From positions 1-55,337 of the forward strand of contig JAFXIC010000058.1 of NCBI GenBank assembly GCA_017533485.1: a DNA stretch of 55,337 nucleotides, in the 5' to 3' direction. Positions within the stretch are counted from its first letter, which is position 1, and each line of letters starts with the position of its first letter. A program made the translations under genes and the position numbers. Source of the stretch: Oscillospiraceae bacterium (GTDB lineage: Bacteria; Bacillota; Clostridia; Oscillospirales; Ruminococcaceae). The notes under the pieces were generated by a model that saw only the letters and a list, made by a program, of their open reading frames with translations, was not told where the DNA came from and did not search any database. Below are positions 25,279 through 32,851 of the stretch, piece after piece.

Positions 25279-26688
25279 TCAGAATCGGAAATAGAGGAAT
25301 GGGTTGAACGAGCCGTCCACGAGGAATGCGGTAACGGTAATGAGCAACATCACGAGTACCGGTGGTTCCGCAAAGCGGAGAATCGCATTCCCGACAGGTT
25401 TTTTTGCGAGCTGTTTAGCAGCCGTTTTCAGCAGCGGCGTTGCAGCGATTGCCGCAAAGATGAGGAGTACGGCATAGCTTCTGAGCAAATAGAAGCTTTC
25501 CGGATTTGTCATCGGAATTGTGCCGAATCCGAACATATCGCGGATGGTTGCGAAAGCATCCGGGAGAGAAGCGGCATCGAATACGACGAAGCTGACGAGA
25601 ACCGCAATTGCGGTATAGATATGGCCGAGCCACTTCCATTTTTCGAGATAGCGGAGCAGCACAAGCTTTTCGAGACAGAGCAGGACGCCGAAGAATATGC
25701 CCCAGACGATAAAGTTCCAGGATGCGCCGTGCCAGAAACCAGTGGTCATCCAGACGATAAAGATATTGAGGAACCAGCGCCATTTGGGGACTCTGTTTCC
25801 GCCGAGCGGAATATAGACATAGTCACGGAACCATGTACCGAGGGACATATGCCATCTGCGCCAGAATTCGGTTGCACTGGATGAGATATAGGGGTAGTTG
25901 AAGTTTTCACAGAACTGAAAACCAAAAATTTTACCGAGTCCGATTGCCATGTCGCTGTACCCGGAGAAATCGAAATAGATATGAAGCGCATAGGCGATGA
26001 TATAGAGCCAGACGAAAAGAATCGAATGGGCTTGTGATTCCTTATAGGCATTGACGAGCTCACCGAGGAGATTTGCGACAAGGACTTTTTTGGATAAGCC
26101 GATGATAAAGCGGCGGGTGCCCTCGGAAGCCTTGGAGATGGTGTGTTCGCGGTCGGTCAGCTCCTTTGCGATATCGCAGTAGCGTACAATCGGGCCTGCA
26201 ATCAGCTGGGGAAAGAGTGCGATATAGGTTGCAAAGTTAATGGGATTTTTCTGCGCGGGTGCGGTTTTGCGGTATACATCCACCGAGTAGCTGAGAATCT
26301 GGAAAGTATAGAAGCTGATGCCGATGGGGAGTGCAATGCGAAGAAGGGGGATTGACATTCCTGTGACTGCATTCCAATTCTGTATAAAGAAGTCGGCATA
26401 TTTGAAATAACCAAGTATGCCGACGCTGAATAGAACAGTTGCTGCCAAAGAAATTTTGGCAGCAGTCTGTTTCCCTTTATTTTTAAGATACTGTATCAGT
26501 AATCCGAAGCCATAGCCCTGAAGCATTGTAATCGCCATAAGGATGAGATATCTGGGTTCGCCCCAGCCATAAAACAACAGGCTTGCGGCTAAGAGGACAG
26601 TATTTTTGAGTGGTTTCGGAACGATATAGTAGATCAGAATGACAGCAGTCAGGAAGAAATACAAAAATGTAATGCTGGAAAATAGCAT
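25279..26688 (-). CDS. MBOAT family O-acyltransferase (AlgI/DltB-like)
   Basis: A 469-residue polytopic membrane enzyme, of usual AlgI length. The conserved core is WRRWHMSLGTWFRDYVYIPLGG followed by TGFWHGASWNFIVWG, split here around FWHGASW, whose His is the catalytic residue of the MBOAT family. It passes an acyl group, usually acetyl, across the membrane to an outside acceptor. The operon order is lipoprotein, MBOAT, DHHW protein, a common surface-glycan acetylation set. D-alanylation is less likely because no dlt genes are near. AAGGAG fixes the start. Confidence 0.92.
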   Translation of the reverse strand: MLFSSITFLYFFLTAVILIYYIVPKPLKNTVLLAASLLFYGWGEPRYLILMAITMLQGYGFGLLIQYLKNKGKQTAAKISLAATVLFSVGILGYFKYADFFIQNWNAVTGMSIPLLRIALPIGISFYTFQILSYSVDVYRKTAPAQKNPINFATYIALFPQLIAGPIVRYCDIAKELTDREHTISKASEGTRRFIIGLSKKVLVANLLGELVNAYKESQAHSILFVWLYIIAYALHIYFDFSGYSDMAIGLGKIFGFQFCENFNYPYISSSATEFWRRWHMSLGTWFRDYVYIPLGGNRVPKWRWFLNIFIVWMTTGFWHGASWNFIVWGIFFGVLLCLEKLVLLRYLEKWKWLGHIYTAIAVLVSFVVFDAASLPDAFATIRDMFGFGTIPMTNPESFYLLRSYAVLLIFAAIAATPLLKTAAKQLAKKPVGNAILRFAEPPVLVMLLITVTAFLVDGSFNPFLYFRF

Positions 26689-26726
26689 ATCAGTTCTCCT
26701 TTTGCTGAATCAAGCAGAAGCTCAGG

Positions 26727-27437
26727 TCAGCCGGTGATATCGCTTTCGAATGCGGTAACAGCATCCGGATATGCAGCTGTCAGCTTGCTCTTGAAGTTGT
26801 CGATGATGCCGCGTTCGCCGAATGCAGCAATAATATTATTGTCGATCACAAAGAGAACGGTTTTATCGGGGATACCGCACATCCACTGACGGCTGAGGAT
26901 ATTGTTGTGCATTTCCTCAGCGATTGCGTTGACATCCTCGCCGTCCTTGACAAGGAATGTGCTGCCGGTGAAGGTATTTGCGTTCATCATGTGCATAAGG
27001 GAAGCAGCGTCCTCGAGCTTTGCGACAGAAGCCTGCGGCATACCGAACATACTGTCGATGGCTTCGGCATCCGAGAGGTCATATCTGCCCGGGCCGTTGG
27101 GATTATTGTTTGCTTCGGAGAAGTCTCCGCCAACGGGCGGGAATTTTTCATCTTCCTGATAAGAAGCCCAGACAGTGCTGAGGATAGCGAGCGGAGTGCC
27201 TGACTCGTCGATTCCGGCATCCGATGCGGGGGTAGTGGTTTCTGTGGCTGCATCGGTTGCTTCGGTTGTTGTCTCGGCAGCAGCCTCGGTTTCAGTCGCT
27301 TCTGTGGTGGTAGCCTCTGTTGTGGTGACAGCGGCAGTAGTATCTGCCGGTTCTGTACCTGCATTGTTGTTTGAGCAGGAAATCAGGCCGAGTGCCATCA
27401 GTGCTGCGAGCAGGGTAATCATTGATTTTTTCATCAT
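26727..27437 (-). CDS. Lipoprotein with Thr/Glu-rich linker, DUF4358-like
   Basis: A 236-residue secreted lipoprotein. The signal peptide ends in the lipobox LISC (Cys 21), followed by a linker of about 50 residues made almost only of Thr, Ala and Glu, then a compact domain (about 80-236). That domain has MLMHMMNAN-like and NNILSRQWMCGIPDK features that remind me of DUF4358, a domain common beside MBOAT genes in Clostridia; this match is tentative. The ATG at 27437 is 7 nt from GGAGG; a second ATG follows directly. It is the first gene of the acetylation operon and may hold or sense the outside partner. Confidence 0.75.
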   Translation of the reverse strand: MMKKSMITLLAALMALGLISCSNNNAGTEPADTTAAVTTTEATTTEATETEAAAETTTEATDAATETTTPASDAGIDESGTPLAILSTVWASYQEDEKFPPVGGDFSEANNNPNGPGRYDLSDAEAIDSMFGMPQASVAKLEDAASLMHMMNANTFTGSTFLVKDGEDVNAIAEEMHNNILSRQWMCGIPDKTVLFVIDNNIIAAFGERGIIDNFKSKLTAAYPDAVTAFESDITG

Positions 27438-27495
27438 TAAAATTCCTCCGGATATTTTTTGTGTTTATAATTGTGTTGTTCCGCAGAACAATTGT

Positions 27496-27524
27496 ATTAT
27501 AGCACTTATTTTACGCCTCGTCTA
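27496..27524 (-). promoter_or_regulatory. Promoter for the lipoprotein-MBOAT-DHHW operon
   Basis: On the minus strand TAGACG (27519-27524) is followed by a 17-bp spacer and TATAAT (27496-27501). The -35 hexamer is identical to that of the divergent esterase promoter. Confidence 0.68.
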
Positions 27525-27765
27525 TTGACATTATCCATAATCTTCGGTGAGAAGCCGGTGACAGAATGGTGTATGTTATCTGAGGACTGAAGTATTGGAA
27601 GGGCAAAACGGGATGAGGCTTTGTAATGTATAAAAGAATAAAAAATCTGGAACGGAGCAATCGGATGCAGTCAGTTGATGCAGAGGAGAAACCTTAAAAA
27701 AAGCATAATAATCAAAAAAATCGCAAAAATAATGAAAAATAGTAGAAATTTCAGCAAATTTTAGC

Positions 27766-27794
27766 TAGACGCGCTCTCCGGAATACGATATAAT
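27766..27794 (+). promoter_or_regulatory. Promoter for the esterase
   Basis: TAGACG (27766-27771), a 17-bp spacer and TATAAT (27789-27794). An A-rich stretch upstream may act as an UP element. Confidence 0.72.
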
Positions 27795-27863
27795 AATAAA
27801 ATAGCGCAAAGTATGCGCGATCATCAACCAATAATCCGATCAATAACCGAGGAGGAACCGCTT

Positions 27864-30206
27864 ATGAAAAAACTGATCTCGCTTCTGTCAGCGTCCGTGC
27901 TGGCAGCTACGACACTGCTTTCATCTGCATCTTTCAAACCCGCGCAAGAGGTGAGGGCGGCTGATCCAATCAAGATTATGCCGGTGGGAGATTCCATTAC
28001 AAATGGTGACGGCGAAACCGGCGGCTACCGGAAGTATCTGGACTATACGCTGAAACAGTCCGGTATTTCATTTGACATGGTCGGTCCCAAGCGTGATATG
28101 AATGCATCATTCAATTACAATGGTCAGACCGTACAGTATGACAGTGACCACGCCGGATTCAGCGGCTTCCAGATCAAGCAGGTTCCGAGCTGGGGTCAGG
28201 CGAATAATACGGGAAGCCTCTATAATGAGTTGAAGAACAATAATGCGATTCAGAAATATCAGCCGGATATCATCCTGCTGATTATCGGTACCAATGACAT
28301 GACCGCAAACCGTTCCATGAGCGACTGTGCAAACGATCTGCGCGATCTCGTGGATTATATGCTTGCCGATATGCCGTCCGACGGTCAGATCTTCATGGGT
28401 TCGATTCCGGAGTATACGATGTACGGCGGTACACCCGAAAAGGTTGCAAATTACAATTCTACCGTGAAGTCGGTGGCTGATTCTTATGAAAGTGCCGGAA
28501 AGAATGTCAAGTTCGCCGATGTACACGGCTGTCTGAACGGTACGGCAGATCTTGGTTCGGACAATCTTCACCCGAGCGGTCAGGGTTATGAGAAAATGGG
28601 TAAGTTCTGGGGCAGCGTTGTCAAGGAATATCTGGCAGGAAATGATTCCGGTTCGGATGATTCCGGTGATACGGACGATACGAATCCTCCTTCGGATGTT
28701 ACACTTTCGGGCTCCGAACTGATGCACTGCGGCTTTGAGAGCGGACTTGCCGGCTGGCAGGGACGTGGTGACGCAGCTGTTGCAGTTACGAAGAATGAAG
28801 CCGAAAGCGGCCAGCAGTCTGCATCTGTCAGCGGACGTACCGCAGCATGGAACGGCATTGCTTATGACATCAGCAGCCTTTGTGCGGCTGGCAGCAATAT
28901 CGGTGTATCGGTAAAGATCAAGCAGACCTCCGGTGCTTCTGTCAAATTCAAGCTGACCGTTCAGTACGGCGAAGGAAACAGCGCGGAATATGATACGTTT
29001 GCGGAAGGCAATATTGCTTCCGGTACATGGGGCACGCTGGCTGCGGAAAGCTATACTGTAAAGAGCGGTTCCAGTCCTTCGCTGTATATTGAAACGGATA
29101 CGGATACCTGTGATTTTTATGTCGATGAAATTATCATCACCGGTGTAAAGCCGCCGAAATATCAGCTTGGCGATGTAGACGGAAACGGTGAAATTACCGC
29201 AGTCGATCTGACACTTGCAAAGAACGGTATGCTTGATTCTTTCGCAAACAACAGCGCGAAAAAGATGGCGGATGTCAACTGTGACGGTACGGTGGATGCG
29301 ACCGATATCGAATGGTTTGTCGGTTACCTTACCGGTCAGGTCACAGAGTTCCCTGAGCCTCTGACACCGCCGCAGGCTGAAATGCGCACGATCTCCGAAT
29401 ATACGCCGATTGTTGAGGCAAATGTGGTCATGAAGGAGACATCTGATTCCACAACTCAGAAAGCTGGGGTTCAGTATTCTGAGGTCAAAAAGGAAACCTA
29501 TTTCTCCAAGAAAGCAAACAAGAATAAGAACGTCAATGTCATGCTTCCTCCGAACTATGACGAAAGCAAGCAGTATCCTGTTCTCTATATCCTGCACGGC
29601 TTCTTCGAGAACGAGGATCGTATGATTGTTACAGGCAATAACCCTCCGATTCGTACCAAGGAAATTATCTGCAATGCGATTGCAGAAGGTGCGGCAAAGG
29701 AAATGATCGTCGTCGTACCGTTTGTCTTCACGAGTGCTACGATGAATGACGCAACAGGCTTTGCGGATCAGGGCTCGATCGAAGGATATGACAACTTTGT
29801 GGATGATATCGTAGACAGCCTGATGCCGCATATTGAGAGCAAATACAGTGTCGCAACCGGCAGAGAGAATACGGCAGTCACCGGCTTCTCCATGGGCGGC
29901 AGAGAATCTCTCCAGATCGGCATGAAGTATGCCGATAAATTCGGATATGTCGGTGCGATCTGCCCGGCACCCGGTACTTCCGGCGCATTCAAGTGGAACA
30001 GCGAGGAGGAATCCCCGTCGCTGGTCTTCATCACAGGCGGTACGGTCGATGACGTTGTCGGACTGAGCACACCGCAGGGCTATCACGAGAATTTTGAGAA
30101 GAACGGTGTTCCGCATATCTGGCATGTTGTTGAGGGCGGCCATCACGGCGACGACTCTATCCTTGCACATATGTACAACTTTGTCCGCGCAATTTTCCAG
30201 GCATAA
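27864..30206 (+). CDS. Bifunctional carbohydrate esterase CE3 - CBM22-like - dockerin - CE1
   Basis: A 780-residue secreted cellulosomal enzyme. After the signal peptide comes an SGNH esterase of the CE3 acetylxylan esterase type: GDSITNG (Ser 44), GTNDM, and DNLHPSG (Asp 233, His 236). An Asp/Ser linker leads to a CBM22-like module (about 285-430: CGFESGLAGWQGRG...FYVDEIIITG), usually xylan-binding. A type I dockerin is internal (about 434-500: DVDGNGEITAVD and DVNCDGTVDATD). The C-terminal 240 residues are a CE1 feruloyl or acetyl esterase, with HGFFENE and GFSMGG (Ser 676) and a late His. It would strip acetyl and feruloyl groups from xylan. An in-frame ATG at 27813 lacks the signal peptide; GGAGG supports 27864. 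It is transcribed alone. Confidence 0.92.
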   Translation: MKKLISLLSASVLAATTLLSSASFKPAQEVRAADPIKIMPVGDSITNGDGETGGYRKYLDYTLKQSGISFDMVGPKRDMNASFNYNGQTVQYDSDHAGFSGFQIKQVPSWGQANNTGSLYNELKNNNAIQKYQPDIILLIIGTNDMTANRSMSDCANDLRDLVDYMLADMPSDGQIFMGSIPEYTMYGGTPEKVANYNSTVKSVADSYESAGKNVKFADVHGCLNGTADLGSDNLHPSGQGYEKMGKFWGSVVKEYLAGNDSGSDDSGDTDDTNPPSDVTLSGSELMHCGFESGLAGWQGRGDAAVAVTKNEAESGQQSASVSGRTAAWNGIAYDISSLCAAGSNIGVSVKIKQTSGASVKFKLTVQYGEGNSAEYDTFAEGNIASGTWGTLAAESYTVKSGSSPSLYIETDTDTCDFYVDEIIITGVKPPKYQLGDVDGNGEITAVDLTLAKNGMLDSFANNSAKKMADVNCDGTVDATDIEWFVGYLTGQVTEFPEPLTPPQAEMRTISEYTPIVEANVVMKETSDSTTQKAGVQYSEVKKETYFSKKANKNKNVNVMLPPNYDESKQYPVLYILHGFFENEDRMIVTGNNPPIRTKEIICNAIAEGAAKEMIVVVPFVFTSATMNDATGFADQGSIEGYDNFVDDIVDSLMPHIESKYSVATGRENTAVTGFSMGGRESLQIGMKYADKFGYVGAICPAPGTSGAFKWNSEEESPSLVFITGGTVDDVVGLSTPQGYHENFEKNGVPHIWHVVEGGHHGDDSILAHMYNFVRAIFQA

Positions 30207-30241
30207 GCCGGACTTCAAAACGCTCAATTGTCAATCATCAA

Positions 30242-30278
30242 AGCATCGGTCTGAGATTCATTTCAGACCGGTGCTTTT
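30242..30278 (+). terminator. Terminator after the esterase
   Basis: The perfect stem AGCATCGGTCTGA / TCAGACCGGTGCT, with one wobble, is followed by T4. Confidence 0.85.
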
Positions 30279-30291
30279 CAGTCAGGCAAAT

Positions 30292-30328
30292 AAAAAATCG
30301 CAAGCCCTCAAAACTGAAGACTTGCGAT
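30292..30328 (-). terminator. Terminator after tRNA-Leu
   Basis: On the minus strand the stem ATCGCAAG / CTTGCGAT is followed by T6, directly downstream of the tRNA. Confidence 0.82.
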
Positions 30329-30334
30329 ATGAAA

Positions 30335-30418
30335 TGCCGCTGACCCGACTTGAACGGGCACGATTTTGCAATCGAGAGATTTTAAGTCTCTTGTGTCTGC
30401 CGATTCCACCACAGCGGC
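30335..30418 (-). tRNA. tRNA-Leu (anticodon UAA)
   Basis: An 84-nt gene. The acceptor stem is GCCGCTG / CAGCGGC with discriminator A. The D-arm carries GTGGTGGAATCGGCAGACAC, the anticodon stem-loop is AGAGA-CTTAAAA-TCTCT with anticodon TAA, a long variable arm follows as in class II tRNAs, and the T-arm reads CCCGTTCAAGTCGGG. The 3' CCA is not encoded. It has its own promoter and terminator, so it is a single-tRNA unit. Confidence 0.97.
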
Positions 30419-30433
30419 AACTCTAACTTAAAT

Positions 30434-30462
30434 ATTGTATCATATTCCGCTGAAAATGTCAA
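30434..30462 (-). promoter_or_regulatory. Promoter of tRNA-Leu
   Basis: TTGACA (30457-30462), a 17-bp spacer and TACAAT (30434-30439) on the minus strand, 15 bp before the mature tRNA start. Confidence 0.85.
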
Positions 30463-30476
30463 GCCCCCGAAGGCAT

Positions 30477-30514
30477 AAAAAATCTCCCTGTTTCGGAATG
30501 CAGACAGGGAGATT
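30477..30514 (-). terminator. Terminator of thrS
   Basis: On the minus strand AATCTCCCTGT pairs with ACAGGGAGATT, followed by T6. It separates thrS from the tRNA promoter. Confidence 0.88.
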
Positions 30515-30533
30515 TTATGATGCTTCTGATGGA

Positions 30534-32468
30534 TTATTTTGCTTTGGAAGCGACTTCGGTGACGAGCTTGGAGAAAATTGCATCTGCGTCCATCAGACCC
30601 AGCTCGCCTTCTTTTCTGGAGCGGACCGTAAATCCATTTTCTTCGAGTTCCTTATCGCCGATGATGAGCATATAGGGGATTCGGTCAAAGCGGGAGTTTT
30701 TGATTTTCGTTCCGATATTCTCATCCTTTGCATCGACTGTCACGCGCATACCTGCGGCAGTCAGCTTGTCGGCAAATGCCTGTGCATACGCGATATGTTC
30801 CTCACCGATCGGGAGGAGACGAACCTGTTCGGGTGCGAGCCAGAGCGGGAGAACGCCGGCATATTTTTCGAGCATATAAGCGAGTGTACGCTCATAGCAG
30901 CCGAGAGAAGTTCTGTGGATGATATAGGGGAGCTTCTTCTGACCATCCTTGTCGATATAGTACATACCGAATTTTTCGGCGAGAAGCATATCAATCTGGA
31001 TGGTAACGAGCGTATCTTCCTTACCGAAGACATTCTTATACTGGATATCGAGTTTCGGGCCATAGAATGCAGCCTCGTCGATACCGACGGAATAGGAAAC
31101 GCCGAGTTTGTCGAGGATATTGCCCATGACGCGCTGTGCTTCTTCCCACTGTTCCTTGGTGCCTTCATATTTATTCTTCGGGTTCTGGGGATCCCACTGG
31201 GAGAAGCGGAAGGTACAGTCTTCGAGGAGACCGACGGTATCGAGCATATATTTTGCGAGTTCGAGACAGCCCTTGAATTCTTCTTCGAGCTGATCGGGGC
31301 GGAGGATATAGTGACCCTCGGAGATGGTGAACTGGCGGACACGAATCAGACCGTGCATTTCGCCGCTGTCCTCATTGCGGAAGAGGGTAGAGGTTTCCGT
31401 GAGGCGCATCGGGAGTTCCTTATAGGAGCGTTGTTTGTTGAGATAGACCTGATACTGGAACGGACAGGTCATCGGGCGGAGCGCGAAGCATTCCTTTTCC
31501 TCGTCATAGGGATCGCCGAGAATGAACATACCATCGAGGTAGTGATCCCAGTGACCGGAGATTTTATAGAGGTCACGCTTTGCAAAAAGCGGTGTTTTGG
31601 TGAGGAGACAGCCCTTGGACTGTTCGACGTCCTCAACCCAGCGCTGGAGAAGCTGAATGACTCTGGCACCCTTGGGGAGCATAACCGGCAAGCCCTGACC
31701 GATATAATCGACAGTCGTGAAGTAACCGAGCTCTCTGCCGATCTTGTTGTGGTCACGCTTCTTTGCTTCTTCGAGCATAGCCAGATGTTCGTTCAGGAGA
31801 TCCTTTTTGGGGAATGCAACACCGTAGACGCGCTTGAGCATCTTGTTATTCTGGTCGCCCTTCCAGTATGCACCGGTACAGGATGTGAGCTTGAATGCTT
31901 TCACAAGACCTGTTGCAAAGAGATGCGGTCCGGCACAAAGGTCAGTAAAGTCGCCCTGCTTGTAAAAGCTGATGGTTTCGCCTTCGGGGAGTTCTTCGAT
32001 GAGCTGAACCTTATAGGGCTCGTTGCGCTCCTGCATCAGGGAGATTGCTTCTTCGCGCGGCAGTGTAAAGCGTTCGAGTCTGATATTTTCCTTTACAATC
32101 TTTTTCATTTCGCCTTCGAGTGCGACGAGGGTATCGGCAGTAAAGGGTTCTTCGGAATCGAAATCATAGTAGAATCCGCGTTCGATGGCGGGGCCGATGG
32201 TAAGCTTGACATCGGGATAGAGACGCTTGACAGCCTGTGCGAGGATATGTGCGGCGGTATGCCAGAATACGTGCTTACCGGCTTCATCGTCGAATGTCAG
32301 AAGCTTGACGTCTGCGTCTGCATCGAGGAGGGTAGTGAGGTCACAAGCCTTGCCGTTGATTTCTGCGGCAATGACATCTCTTGTGAGGACGCCGGCTTCC
32401 TTTGCGGCATCATAGACAGTGACGGGTGCCTGCGCATCAAACGCGCCGTTTTCGAATTGAATTTTCAT
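30534..32468 (-). CDS. thrS: Threonyl-tRNA synthetase
   Basis: A 644-residue class II synthetase of full length. The TGS domain (about 1-62) is followed by the editing domain with HTAAHILAQAV (HxxxH) and the second-additional domain. The catalytic core has the zinc ligand Cys in RPMTCPFQYQVY, motif 2 (TSTLFRNEDSGEMHGLIRVRQF in part) and motif 3 (HRTSLGCYERTLAYMLE in part). The C-terminal anticodon-binding domain begins near LPLWLAPEQVRLLPI. It charges tRNA-Thr in the cytosol and edits mischarged Ser. AAGGAG sets the start at 32468. The mRNA leader holds a T-box, so uncharged tRNA-Thr should turn the gene on. Confidence 0.97.
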   Translation of the reverse strand: MKIQFENGAFDAQAPVTVYDAAKEAGVLTRDVIAAEINGKACDLTTLLDADADVKLLTFDDEAGKHVFWHTAAHILAQAVKRLYPDVKLTIGPAIERGFYYDFDSEEPFTADTLVALEGEMKKIVKENIRLERFTLPREEAISLMQERNEPYKVQLIEELPEGETISFYKQGDFTDLCAGPHLFATGLVKAFKLTSCTGAYWKGDQNNKMLKRVYGVAFPKKDLLNEHLAMLEEAKKRDHNKIGRELGYFTTVDYIGQGLPVMLPKGARVIQLLQRWVEDVEQSKGCLLTKTPLFAKRDLYKISGHWDHYLDGMFILGDPYDEEKECFALRPMTCPFQYQVYLNKQRSYKELPMRLTETSTLFRNEDSGEMHGLIRVRQFTISEGHYILRPDQLEEEFKGCLELAKYMLDTVGLLEDCTFRFSQWDPQNPKNKYEGTKEQWEEAQRVMGNILDKLGVSYSVGIDEAAFYGPKLDIQYKNVFGKEDTLVTIQIDMLLAEKFGMYYIDKDGQKKLPYIIHRTSLGCYERTLAYMLEKYAGVLPLWLAPEQVRLLPIGEEHIAYAQAFADKLTAAGMRVTVDAKDENIGTKIKNSRFDRIPYMLIIGDKELEENGFTVRSRKEGELGLMDADAIFSKLVTEVASKAK

Positions 32469-32540
32469 AGCGGTACTCCTTTTCATAAATATAGGGATAG
32501 AATGGGGGGAAGAAATGATAAGCGCCTGAATGCGAAGCAA

Positions 32541-32772
32541 TAAAAATACCCGCACCCAGAACAGCATGACCTGTTCGGGGTACGGGTTTGTTTTTTGAAA
32601 CAAACGCGCACGGTTCCACCCGAGCGTTTTACTCATTCCCGTCGGATGCAGGCAGCAACGGTGGTACCGGCAGCAGGTTCCGTTCAATGCCTTTCAGCGC
32701 AGCAGCATTGTCTCTGGAAACGGATGACTGAAGCGGCGTGTCCTTTGCTTTGGATGCATACAGCCTTCGATT
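32541..32772 (-). ncRNA. T-box riboswitch, thrS leader
   Basis: On the minus strand the leader contains the T-box core GGGTGGAACCGTGCG (complement of about 32605-32622), which pairs with the tRNA acceptor end in the antiterminator. It is followed by a strong terminator stem, ACCCGTACCCCGAACAG / CTGTTCTGGGTGCGGGT, and a T-rich tail (32541-32587). An upstream region of about 150 nt gives room for stem I. The Thr specifier codon could not be fixed by eye. Class is inferred from the core motif, terminator and the thrS context. Confidence 0.85.
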
Positions 32773-32778
32773 ATTCTG

Positions 32779-32808
32779 ATTATACAACAATCGGCTTTCA
32801 AAAGTCAA
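32779..32808 (-). promoter_or_regulatory. Promoter of the T-box-thrS unit
   Basis: TTGACT (32803-32808), an 18-bp spacer and TATAAT (32779-32784) on the minus strand. Confidence 0.8.
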
Positions 32809-32851
32809 GAGGGAAATGCGATTCGGAATTTTTTCGGCAGAATGCACAAAT

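Larger units (their letters stand above)
27438..27863. other. Gene-free divergent regulatory stretch
   Basis: This 426-bp interval holds the two divergent promoters listed separately, and the inverted repeat TTGTT-N6-AACAA at 27476-27491 in the leader of the lipoprotein gene, a possible operator. The middle (about 27540-27760) is AT-rich, with many short A-runs, and I see no gene, RNA or terminator in it. Confidence 0.6.

Noticed and set aside
28107-30227. A 706-codon open frame antisense to the esterase
   Set aside because: It mirrors the real gene's codon structure, has no recognisable domain, and the plus-strand frame has catalytic motifs, a signal peptide and a dockerin.
30435-32543. A 702-codon open frame antisense to thrS
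   Set aside because: Shadow of a strongly conserved gene; it crosses the T-box terminator, has no ribosome site and no domain.
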